A DNA stretch of 64,000 bases from Caldanaerobius polysaccharolyticus DSM 13641 (lineage in GTDB: Bacteria; Bacillota; Thermoanaerobacteria; Thermoanaerobacterales; Caldanaerobiaceae): assembly GCF_000427425.1 (NCBI RefSeq), contig NZ_KE386494.1, positions 1,007,730 through 1,071,729 of the forward strand, read 5' to 3'. This document shows positions 1 through 7,352 of this stretch, piece after piece. Every line of letters starts with the position of its first letter. The stretch's first letter is position 1. Made by a program: the position numbers and the translations under genes. Under the pieces are notes generated by a model. That model had not been told where the DNA came from. It made no database searches and saw only the letters and a list, made by a program, of their open reading frames with translations.

Positions 1-389
1 TTCTTCAAATACGGAATAGCATATTTGCACCCTAGGAATACTCCTTTGAGGTTGATATTGATCACCTTATCCCAATCTTCTGACGCCAACGCTTCTGCAT
101 TGCCCGGTATGTATATACCTGCATTGTTAAATATAATGTCCAGTTTACCAAAAGCCTTAATTGCTTCGTCTACAAACCTCTTGACATCCTCTTCCTTTGA
201 TACATCGGCTTTCACGAAGATAGCCTCTCCATTGCCAGCCTTTATATCATCGACGGTTTTTTGCCCGCTCTCGCTGTTGTAGTCTACTGCAACGATTTTT
301 GCTCCTTCTCGAGCAAACAGCAGTGATGTCTCTCTGCCAAATCCGGAACCTGCGCCTGTTACTATGGCGACTTTGTCTTTTAAAAGCAT
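1..389 (-). CDS. SDR-family oxidoreductase (N-terminal part)
   Basis: The gene runs off the left edge, so only the first 129 codons are present. Translation from ATG at 389 gives the classical SDR N-terminus: the TGAGSGFG cofactor-binding motif at residues 11-18, an acidic residue after beta-2 (VAVDYN) that suggests NAD(H) preference, NNAG near residue 90, and INLKGVF. The catalytic Tyr/Lys lie beyond the window, so the substrate cannot be inferred. The start is supported by GGAGG with good spacing just upstream (392-400). It is likely a cytosolic dehydrogenase of sugars, alcohols or acyl groups. Confidence 0.9.
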   Translation of the reverse strand, partial: MLLKDKVAIVTGAGSGFGRETSLLFAREGAKIVAVDYNSESGQKTVDDIKAGNGEAIFVKADVSKEEDVKRFVDEAIKAFGKLDIIFNNAGIYIPGNAEALASEDWDKVININLKGVFLGCKYAIPYLK

Positions 390-1101
390 ATTAAAACCTC
401 CTATCTGATTTAAATTTTGCCTTCATTTGCTATTATTATATCATGATTACAACTTATACCCAACGTAACTCAAAGAGGAAAAATAGTTGCTTCAAACCTT
501 GTTAATACCTCCATTGAAATAGTATGGATTTTTTTGTATAATGTGGATAAAGATTGGAGGTGATAAAATAAAAACAGGAAATATACAAATATTTAAATTA
601 TGCACCTTTTATTCGTCGCTTGTGTAATCTATCACTGTTCCCGTTCAAAAATATTATAGCGATACTGTTACTGATATTACATCGATTAGTTTATCAAACT
701 GCCATCAACTACCCTCTACCAGTTTGGAATACATTAACTTCTTTCCAAGATACTCTCATGCAGTATTAAAGTATTGTCATACAGTATTGAATGCTACAGT
801 AAATGAGTAAAAAATTATATATTTAAAGGAATTTAGATTAATGATTTTGATCAGTATATTGTTAAGAATGACTCACTTCGTAGGTAGACAAAAGACATTT
901 TTGGGCTGATTTCACATCGTATACGTTGTAAAAAATTAATAGATAAAATACTGTTTCTTCTTATTTCACTAACGCATTTATACATAGTAATGGGAACAAG
1001 TTCGTATTACCGATTTGACAAAGGTTTAATGAAAGCACAAGCAGTAATATTTTACCATGATTTTTTCATCTACAATAATAAATTTTTATGATTGGGGGAA
1101 A
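390..1101. other. AT-rich intergenic stretch with decayed coding signals
   Basis: About 700 bases lack a convincing gene. A good plus-strand promoter (514-542) is followed by a strong Shine-Dalgarno (GGAGGTG, 556-562), but the codon at the expected start is ATA (568-570) and the frame stops after 19 codons at 627. Further on, one frame from about 830 to 1089 reads as plausible protein but has in-frame stops near 830 and at about 890. This looks like the remains of one or two genes. Base composition is more AT-rich than most of the window and matches the following island. Confidence 0.5.
514..542 (+). promoter_or_regulatory. Sigma-A-type promoter in decayed region
   Basis: TTGAAA (514-519) and TATAAT (537-542) are separated by exactly 17 bases. 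It points toward the AT-rich island and could supply transcription for the amidase cluster, or be left over from a lost gene. Confidence 0.55.
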
Positions 1102-1732
1102 ATGTATATGTTAAAATTAAAATTGTTTTTATCATTTCTGCTCTTGTTTATATTTTGTTTAAATTTTAATACGTATGCATCTGTTTTTGATAGATCCGCT
1201 GCTATTTCTTATGCTGAAAAATATGTCTACTCATATAATCCAAATTACCCTTCATTTAGTAGTGATTGTGCAAATTACGTATCGCAATGTTTACATGCTG
1301 GTGGTATTCCAATGTCAACGAAGCTTAATAATGAATGGTACTGTATGTATATAGGTGGCTCACAAATATGGAATTATTCGCATAGTTGGACGGTTGCTGA
1401 AGATCTTTATAACTGGTTAGAAAATAGCAATATAGGAAGTTGGATAGATGTATATGATTATGACATATATACAGCTTCAATACCAGAGCCTACAGATTCA
1501 AATTATAAATTATGGCCAGCGGATGTAATATTCTATGACTGGGATAGTAACGGCATAATTAATCATTCAAGTATTGTTGTTGGTTCTGGAACAGATAGAT
1601 CCCGATTCAGGCAAAACTGGAATATTAGTAAATCAACATACATCTGATCGCAAACATGCTATTTGGACATTAAGACCATATAATTCTAGGTGGCCTACTA
1701 CAACTATTTATGCCGAAAGAATTAATTATTAA
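1102..1732 (+). pseudogene. Secreted amidase-domain protein, frameshifted
   Basis: This encodes a signal peptide (residues 1-25, MYMLKLKLFLSFLLLF) followed by a putative amidase domain (Amidase_6 family) with the typical SDCANYVSQCL active-site segment. The start at 1102 is chosen because GGGGG lies just upstream; ATG 1057 has no such site. The reading frame breaks at 1593-1600, where AGAT is duplicated in tandem (AGATAGAT). The frame as it stands ends at 1647. Removing one AGAT restores the family C-terminus (NQHTSDRKHAIWTLRPYN) and a stop at 1732, about 208 residues. A downstream Trp-rich tail is typical of the family. Either a recent inactivation or a reversible slipped-repeat switch is possible; a sequencing error is less likely for a 4-base change. 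Confidence 0.8.
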
Positions 1733-1751
1733 AAAAGGGGGACGGATCAAG

Positions 1752-2327
1752 ATGACAAAAATAAGAAAAACACTTTTATTTTTAATTTTAATAACTATAA
1801 TAATATCAGCAACTGCCATATATGTTAATAAAGCATCTGCAAACACTGCTGATAATATAACACAAATTGAAAAAGCTAAAATTGAAAAAACTATACGATT
1901 AAGTATCGATTTGGAACAAAAAGGATTTGTCGTACATCAAAAAAATACATCAAATAATTTGTTTACTCTAGACGAAAAAAACAATGTCAAAAAAGAAATC
2001 TTGGAGAAATGTAAAAATGTCTTTAGTAATAAGAAACAACTATTATCAAAAAGGCTAGGTCAATTATCAGGAATAGTCGATATGCAAAATGATAAGTTTA
2101 TAGTATTAGACGGAGGAGCAAGATGGGTAAAAATTAATGATATAACCATTAATGGTGATAATGCTACAGTAATAGCAGAAGTAAGATTTTGGTCAAAGTT
2201 TATAGAAGATGGCAAAGTATATACGCCAGAAAATACAATGAAATTAACATATATATTAAATAAAGAAGGAGACTTATGGAAGATCGTAGAATATGATGGC
2301 GATTTTTTACCTGATGATGAACCATGA
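1752..2327 (+). CDS. Secreted protein of unknown function
   Basis: The 191-residue product from ATG 1752 has a basic N-terminus and one hydrophobic stretch (about residues 6-25, LLFLILITIIISATAIYV), so it is probably exported or membrane anchored. The rest is soluble, Lys-rich and ends in a segment resembling the beta-sheet of NTF2/DUF4829-like domains (MKLTYILNKEGDLWKIVEY). I do not recognise a named family. The start is supported by AAAAGGGGGA about 10 bases upstream; an upstream in-frame ATG at 1710 lies inside the amidase reading frame and has no ribosome site. It overlaps the next gene's alternative start, so co-translation is likely. Confidence 0.75.
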   Translation: MTKIRKTLLFLILITIIISATAIYVNKASANTADNITQIEKAKIEKTIRLSIDLEQKGFVVHQKNTSNNLFTLDEKNNVKKEILEKCKNVFSNKKQLLSKRLGQLSGIVDMQNDKFIVLDGGARWVKINDITINGDNATVIAEVRFWSKFIEDGKVYTPENTMKLTYILNKEGDLWKIVEYDGDFLPDDEP

Positions 2328-2380
2328 TAAGAATTGCAAAAGTTATTGAAAAAACAATTATTATGAATAGAGGGCTCAAA

Positions 2381-2743
2381 ATGGTTAAAAAGGAAAATTT
2401 AATTGTTTTTATTGTAGTTTTAATATTGATATCCTTTCTGCTGTTTACCTTTTTCTACCCAGGAATTAACGCAGTAGCAAAAAAGGTATCCATAATTTAT
2501 GGCGAGCGCAATCCGCAAATCGTAAGAATAATAAAAACAACCGATGACGCTACCAGAATGCCTATGTATATAGTCACATTGAAGGGAAACTTTTGTAAAG
2601 GCAACGTAAAAGCACCCAACCTTATATTCTCAATGACAGCATTTGGATTAAAAAAACAGGTCTGGAGTATAAGGTTATATAATGCCCAAAGCAAAAACAA
2701 TATAATAGAAGAAAATAAGAATTTATATTTTAATCCATTTTAA
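2381..2743 (+). CDS. Small membrane-anchored protein of unknown function
   Basis: The product from ATG 2381 is 120 residues, with one N-terminal membrane segment (LIVFIVVLILISFLLFTFFY) and an extracellular domain of about 85 residues containing one Cys. The start is picked because GAGGG sits 6 bases upstream; the in-frame ATG at 2324 overlaps the previous stop as ATGA and is an alternative. It is the last gene of the AT-rich island and is followed by a strong terminator. The function is unknown. Its position after an amidase-domain gene hints at a cell-envelope role, which is inference only. Confidence 0.65.
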   Translation: MVKKENLIVFIVVLILISFLLFTFFYPGINAVAKKVSIIYGERNPQIVRIIKTTDDATRMPMYIVTLKGNFCKGNVKAPNLIFSMTAFGLKKQVWSIRLYNAQSKNNIIEENKNLYFNPF

Positions 2744-2792
2744 AAGGCTGTAAGGGGTTTTAGTTTAATCAATAAACCCCTTACAGCCTTTT
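2742..2792. terminator. Bidirectional intrinsic terminator
   Basis: A perfect 19-bp stem (AAAAGGCTGTAAGGGGTTT paired with its complement) encloses a short AT loop, with A and T runs at both ends. It lies between convergent genes, the small membrane protein on the plus strand and the nitroreductase on the minus strand, and can serve both. Confidence 0.9.
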
Positions 2793-2808
2793 AATACCAT
2801 ACCGGAAA

Positions 2809-3309
2809 TCAGTACCTCTCCCAGTGGATGACCTCGTCAAGGGACCTCTTCTGCGGCATACGAGGTTCTGCAGCAGGATAGCCCATGGGGATTATGGATA
2901 TCATCCTGAGATTTTCAGGTATCCCCAGGTATTTGTTTATGGCCTGCTCATAAGTCCTATCGTAGCCTGCCACCCAGCACGTCCCTATACCGTACGCCTT
3001 TGCGGCTATTATTATATTTTCCGTGGCCGCCGCTCCATCTTCCAGGTGGTGGTTGTTGTCTTTCTCGCAGTACACTATTATACAGGCAGCAGCGTCCTTT
3101 ATGAACTTGCCGTAAGTGGCTTGCTCAGATATATACCTTAAGGCATCCTTATCAGTAATGACCACGAAATGCCACGGTTGACCGTTTCTCCCCGATGGGG
3201 CCAGCCTGCCGCAGTCTACTATATCCTCCAACACCTCTTTGGGTATTGGCTTATCTATAAAAGCCCTTACGCTCCTCCTGGTCTTCAAAAGCTCAATAAA
3301 TTCTTTCAT
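2809..3309 (-). CDS. Nitroreductase family protein
   Basis: This is an FMN-dependent nitroreductase-fold protein of 166 residues, at the short end of the family. Visible landmarks are the N-terminal RRSVRAF (FMN phosphate contact), the LAPSGRNGQPWHFVVI segment, and GIGTCWVAG near residue 115. It probably reduces nitro or quinone substrates, or acts in flavin chemistry, with NAD(P)H in the cytosol; the physiological substrate cannot be told. ATG 3309 is preferred over GTG 3318, which lies inside the AGGAGGTG ribosome site. Confidence 0.9.
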   Translation of the reverse strand: MKEFIELLKTRRSVRAFIDKPIPKEVLEDIVDCGRLAPSGRNGQPWHFVVITDKDALRYISEQATYGKFIKDAAACIIVYCEKDNNHHLEDGAAATENIIIAAKAYGIGTCWVAGYDRTYEQAINKYLGIPENLRMISIIPMGYPAAEPRMPQKRSLDEVIHWERY

Positions 3310-3358
3310 AAATATCACCTCCTAGAATATTATATCACCGTTACATTTTATATCCAAA

Positions 3359-3829
3359 TCAGCACAAGCTGGGAAAACCCAGCTGCCTTAAAGCCTCGTA
3401 CACGATGATAGCTACAGAATTAGATAGGTTTAAGGACCTATCCGGTATTTTTTCGCTCATGGGTATCCTTATAGCGTCTTGCTCACGCTGCTGTATAAGC
3501 CACCGAGGCAATCCTGCCGATTCCTTGCCAAACAGGATAAATGAATCCTCCTCATATCGAACATCTGTATAATACTTTTTCCCTTTGGTTGTTGCAAGAT
3601 ACAGCTTTTTATCTCCGTACTGCTCTAAAAATTTATCAAGGCTGTCGTGAACGGTAAGGTCCAGGTACGGCCAGTAATCCAGTCCCGCCCTTTTTATGCG
3701 CTTCTCGTCCAGTATAAAACCAAAGGGCCTAACCAGGTGCAGCCTGCTGCCCGTAAGCACACACGTCCTGGCTATATTCCCTGTATTTTGGGGTATCTCG
3801 GGCTCTACCAAAACTACGTTTAGCGGCAT
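3359..3829 (-). CDS. trmL: tRNA (cytidine(34)-2'-O)-methyltransferase
   Basis: This is a SPOUT-class methyltransferase of 156 residues. It shows the family N-terminus (LNVVLVEPEIPQNTGNIART), FGKESAGLP as the knot segment, and the C-terminal IPMSEKIPDRSLNLSNSVAI motif that forms the trefoil knot and binds AdoMet. TrmL methylates the wobble nucleotide of tRNA-Leu isoacceptors. ATG 3829 follows AGAGGTG at good spacing; GTG 3838 is inside that ribosome site. The Uma2-like gene ends 11 bases upstream, so the two are probably co-transcribed. Confidence 0.93.
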   Translation of the reverse strand: MPLNVVLVEPEIPQNTGNIARTCVLTGSRLHLVRPFGFILDEKRIKRAGLDYWPYLDLTVHDSLDKFLEQYGDKKLYLATTKGKKYYTDVRYEEDSFILFGKESAGLPRWLIQQREQDAIRIPMSEKIPDRSLNLSNSVAIIVYEALRQLGFPSLC

Positions 3830-3840
3830 GTCCTTCACCT

Positions 3841-4410
3841 CTAATACAAAAATACGCTTTTTAAATCGATTTCCAGATCCTCAAATATACTTACTTTTAT
3901 CTTATCTTCTTCTGAGTAGGTGTGGGGCCGCCCATACCTGCCATCTTCCAGAAGAAAAACCATTACTACTCTTTGGTCGGGTTCTACAATCCAGTACTCT
4001 TTAACCCCGGCAGCTTCATACATATTGAATTTCTGGATCTTATCCTTTCTGGCAGTAGCAGGAGAAGTAATTTCTATGATTAACGTAGGAACACCATAAA
4101 AGCCTGTACCTTTCAACCTTTTTTTATCGCATATCACAACGATATCTGGTTGCACCACATTTTTAGTATCTTCATCTTTCTCGCCTTCACAAGGGATTCG
4201 CAAATCAAAAGGGGCAGCAAAAACCTCACAAGGCTTATCCTTAAGATAGCTTCCAAACTGGACCATCAGCTCCCTGGATACCGCCTGATGCTGCCACGAA
4301 GGCGCTGCCAGCATATACGGAACACCGTCTATAATCTCCCATCTTTCATCCTCAGGCCATGTTAGATAATCTGCGTAAGTGTATTTTTTCTTTAAATCGG
4401 GTATAGGCAT
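3841..4410 (-). CDS. Uma2-family (DUF820) restriction-endonuclease-fold protein
   Basis: This 189-residue protein belongs to the Uma2/DUF820 family of PD-(D/E)XK-fold proteins. Landmarks are the N-terminal WPEDERWEIIDGVPYMLAAPS, the catalytic-like VQPDIVVI (Asp of the PD motif) and LIIEITSPAT (E-I/V-X), followed by KIQKFNMYEAAGVKEYWIV. The residues expected for metal binding appear intact. The biological role of the family is not established; it expands strongly in cyanobacteria and some Firmicutes and is often linked to mobile elements. Here it sits upstream of trmL in the same direction with no mobile genes nearby. Confidence 0.9.
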   Translation of the reverse strand: MPIPDLKKKYTYADYLTWPEDERWEIIDGVPYMLAAPSWQHQAVSRELMVQFGSYLKDKPCEVFAAPFDLRIPCEGEKDEDTKNVVQPDIVVICDKKRLKGTGFYGVPTLIIEITSPATARKDKIQKFNMYEAAGVKEYWIVEPDQRVVMVFLLEDGRYGRPHTYSEEDKIKVSIFEDLEIDLKSVFLY

Positions 4411-4563
4411 ACAAAATCACTCCTGCATTTATTATACAAAATGTGAGCTCAATATAAAAGCGCCTATAAGATTTAAAAATCCCCCCTTGTATAAGAAGCG
4501 TTTTTCGCATAATATATTTATATATCAAAAACTTTTGGCGATAAAAATAAGGGGTGTAAACGC

Positions 4564-6318
4564 ATGGAGTATTTAATCAGGCTGACCAGGTACGCCAGGC
4601 CTTTCTGGAAATACCTCTTAATTGCGGCTATAAGCACGATATCCATTACAGGTCTAAACCTTCTGGGGCCTTGGCTTATCAGAAACCTCATAGGGGTTTT
4701 AACCAATGTAAAGCAGTACCCCCATCCCAGGGCGTACATAATAAATCTTTCTATTATCCTCGTCCTCTCCTACGTGGCCAGGACGGTTTTCCAGTTCCTG
4801 AGCAGCTACCTTTCCCATTACGCCGCGTGGAACCTGGTAGCCCACATGAGGATACTGGTATACGACAAATTGCAGCAATTATCCCTGAGGTACTACCACG
4901 ACAAGCAGACAGGCCAGCTTATGTCAAGGGTTACTAATGACACAGCCACCTTTGAAACCCTCATAGCCCATGCGCTGCCAGATCTGTTTACCAATGCCTT
5001 AATACTATTAGGGGTGGCTATTATACTGTTCATCATAAACCCCACTCTGGCGTTTCTGTCTCTGATACCTATACCTTTTCTGATATACAGTGGTACTGTG
5101 TTCACAAAGCACATCCTGCCCAGTTTCAGGTACGCCCAGAGAGCACTGGCGGACTTAAACGCTGACCTGCAAGACAATATATCGGGGATACGGGAGATCC
5201 AGGCCTTTAACCAGCAGCAAAGGGAAATGGAGAAAATAACAAATAGCGCATACAGGCACGCCTCAGCGCTTATAGGCGCTCTCAAGTTAAGCGCTATTTT
5301 TCACCCCACTGTAAACTTTTTCAGCTCTATAGGAACGGTCATCGTGGTCGCTTTAGGCGGCGTGATGGTATTAGACGGCCGTCTGCCTGTTGAAGACATA
5401 GTAGGGTTCATTCTGTACCTGAGCATGTTCTACCAGCCCATAACAGCGCTGGGCCAGGTATTGGAAAACCTGCAGCAGGCGCTGGCTGGTGCAGAAAGGG
5501 TTTTTGAAATCTTGGATACCCAGCCGGACGTCAAAGAAAAAGCACACCCTGTGGTGCTCAAGGACGTAAAGGGCAAAATAACCTTTGAAAAGGTCAATTT
5601 TTCATACAACCCGGGAGTTCCTGTGCTGAAGGATATATCCTTTACTGTACAGCCAGGGCAGATGGTGGCTTTTGTAGGACCTACAGGGGTAGGCAAGACC
5701 ACCATCATGAGCCTTATAAACCGGTTTTACGATGTGGACTCGGGAACCATTAAAATCGACGATGTAGATATAAGGGACGTATCCTTAAGGTCATTAAGGG
5801 ACAACATAAGTATGGTTCTGCAAGACGTTTTTCTTTTTAATGGCACCATCGCCGATAACATAGCCTACGGCAGCGAAAACGCCACCATGGAAGACATAAT
5901 AAATGCCGCTAAAATAGCTTGTGCCCATGATTTCATCACAAAACTTCCCGATGGGTATAACACGTATATAGGCGAAAGGGGCATAAAGCTCTCAGGGGGT
6001 CAGAAACAGAGGCTGTCCATAGCGCGGGCTGTGTTGAAGAACTCTCCTATATTAATCCTCGATGAAGCCACATCATCGGTAGATACCGAAACCGAAAGGG
6101 AGATACAAAACGCCATAAACAATCTAGCGGGAAGCAGGACCATACTCATAATAGCCCACCGCCTGTCCACTGTGAAAAAAGCTGACAACATCATCGTTCT
6201 TCACGATGGCGAAATCGTCGAGATGGGAAATCACCAGGAGCTTTTAAAGCGCAAAGGGCTTTACTATTACCTGTGTTCCATGCAATTTATGCACCATAAT
6301 GACACAAAATTGGCGTAA
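4564..6318 (+). CDS. ABC exporter, fused permease and ATPase
   Basis: The 584-residue half-transporter has an N-terminal six-helix membrane domain (about 1-320) and an ATP-binding domain with Walker A GPTGVGKT at 372-379, signature LSGGQKQR, Walker B ILILDEATSSVD and the H-loop histidine in IIAHRLS. All catalytic motifs are intact. It works as a homodimer, or with another half-transporter, to export lipids, peptides or drugs. The substrate cannot be read from sequence. It is a single gene, with ATG 4564 after an AAGGGGTG-like site; 66 bases separate it from the PTS antiterminator. Confidence 0.92.
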   Translation: MEYLIRLTRYARPFWKYLLIAAISTISITGLNLLGPWLIRNLIGVLTNVKQYPHPRAYIINLSIILVLSYVARTVFQFLSSYLSHYAAWNLVAHMRILVYDKLQQLSLRYYHDKQTGQLMSRVTNDTATFETLIAHALPDLFTNALILLGVAIILFIINPTLAFLSLIPIPFLIYSGTVFTKHILPSFRYAQRALADLNADLQDNISGIREIQAFNQQQREMEKITNSAYRHASALIGALKLSAIFHPTVNFFSSIGTVIVVALGGVMVLDGRLPVEDIVGFILYLSMFYQPITALGQVLENLQQALAGAERVFEILDTQPDVKEKAHPVVLKDVKGKITFEKVNFSYNPGVPVLKDISFTVQPGQMVAFVGPTGVGKTTIMSLINRFYDVDSGTIKIDDVDIRDVSLRSLRDNISMVLQDVFLFNGTIADNIAYGSENATMEDIINAAKIACAHDFITKLPDGYNTYIGERGIKLSGGQKQRLSIARAVLKNSPILILDEATSSVDTETEREIQNAINNLAGSRTILIIAHRLSTVKKADNIIVLHDGEIVEMGNHQELLKRKGLYYYLCSMQFMHHNDTKLA

Positions 6319-6337
6319 AATTTTGTTGAAAATTGTA

Positions 6338-6366
6338 TTGAATAATAAAATCAAATGATATAAAAT
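6338..6366 (+). promoter_or_regulatory. Promoter of the PTS antiterminator gene
   Basis: TTGAAT (6338-6343) and TAAAAT (6361-6366) are 17 bases apart, 19 bases upstream of the antiterminator start. An overlapping TATAAA is an alternative -10 element. Confidence 0.45.
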
Positions 6367-6384
6367 AAGAATGGTGTAATATCT

Positions 6385-7212
6385 ATGGGTAAATTGTATG
6401 AGATATTAAAACCCCTGAGCAACAACGTGGTCGTCGCTGAAAAAGGCGACGATATCTATGTGCTTTTAGGCAAAGGAATAGGTTTCGGCAAAAAAAAGGG
6501 TGACGTGATAACCGAAGAAAAAAAGATTGAAGAAAGGTACATCAAGATTGACCCTCTGGAAAAAAACAACTACAGAAAAGTGCTGCAGGATATAAAAGAG
6601 GAAGTATTGGCGGTTTCCGAAGAGATCATAGCCATGGCAGAAAGCGTATTGGGTGAGAGCCTCAATTCCCATATCCACGTGGGTTTGGCCGATCACATAG
6701 ATTTTGCTATAAAGCGCGTAAATGAAGGCATTGAAATCGTCAACCCGTTCATGTACGAGATCCAGGTCATGTACCCTAAAGAATACCAGATCGCTCAAAG
6801 GGGTTTATCGCTGATAAAGGAAAGGCTGAATGTAGAGTTACCCGAAAGCGAAATAGGGTTTATAGCCCTTCACATACACTCAGCAAGGGTCAATCAAGAT
6901 GTATCCGAAAGCCTTAAGCGCACCAGATTGATAAAAGACATCACCGATAAAATACGGGAACTGTTGCACGTAGACATGGACAAAAAGTCGATGGAGATGT
7001 CAAGGCTGATATCTCACCTCAGGTACTCCATAGACCGAATAGAAGCCGGCAAGCCTTTGGAAAACGTGCTGCTGCCATCGGTAAAGCGACAATTAAAGAG
7101 AGAATTCAAAATAGCGCAGCGCATATGCGAATACATCTCTGAAAAGTTGGGCAAAGAGGTCCCCGAAGAGGAAGTGGGTTATCTGGCACTCCACATACGC
7201 AGGCTTATATAA
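6385..7212 (+). CDS. licT: BglG/LicT-family transcription antiterminator (GlcT-like)
   Basis: The 275-residue protein contains an N-terminal RNA-binding CAT domain (about 1-55, KPLSNNVVVAEKGDDIYVLLGKGIGFGKK) and two PTS regulation domains. PRD1 (about 65-170) has His104 and the LHIHSA pair at 163/165. PRD2 (about 175-275) has His211 and His270. Phosphorylation of these histidines by HPr and EII controls dimerisation. When active, the dimer stabilises the RAT hairpin that lies directly downstream (7225-7259) and lets transcription enter the PTS genes. Gene position and RAT suggest it senses the glucose-type permease encoded next. GlcT or LicT naming is by subfamily resemblance only. Confidence 0.92.
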   Translation: MGKLYEILKPLSNNVVVAEKGDDIYVLLGKGIGFGKKKGDVITEEKKIEERYIKIDPLEKNNYRKVLQDIKEEVLAVSEEIIAMAESVLGESLNSHIHVGLADHIDFAIKRVNEGIEIVNPFMYEIQVMYPKEYQIAQRGLSLIKERLNVELPESEIGFIALHIHSARVNQDVSESLKRTRLIKDITDKIRELLHVDMDKKSMEMSRLISHLRYSIDRIEAGKPLENVLLPSVKRQLKREFKIAQRICEYISEKLGKEVPEEEVGYLALHIRRLI

Positions 7213-7224
7213 GAATAAGAGCAT

Positions 7225-7259
7225 AAGGCGTGTTACTGATTCGATCAGGCATGAGCCTT
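7225..7259 (+). promoter_or_regulatory. Ribonucleic antiterminator (RAT) for the PTS operon
   Basis: The stem AAGGC...GCCTT encloses the conserved asymmetric core GTGTTACTGATTCGATCAGG typical of LicT/GlcT targets. Its 3' half is shared with the 5' arm of the following terminator, so the two structures exclude each other. Confidence 0.88.
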
Positions 7260-7306
7260 ATTGAATGTCTTTGTGACATTTAATAGGTTCATGCCTTTTA
7301 TTTTTG
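7246..7306 (+). terminator. Conditional terminator before ptsG
   Basis: The arm AGGCATGAGCCTTATTGAA pairs, with two mismatches, to the arm ending TTCATGCCT and is followed by TTTTATTTTT. It overlaps the RAT and would stop transcription unless the antiterminator is bound. Confidence 0.88.
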
Positions 7307-7352
7307 AAATTTTAACACACACTATTTTATAATTAAGGAGGTTGAAACACAC

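Noticed and set aside
568..627. Short peptide gene starting at ATA behind GGAGGTG
   Set aside because: Only 19 codons, no standard start and no terminator; treated as a remnant and not a gene.
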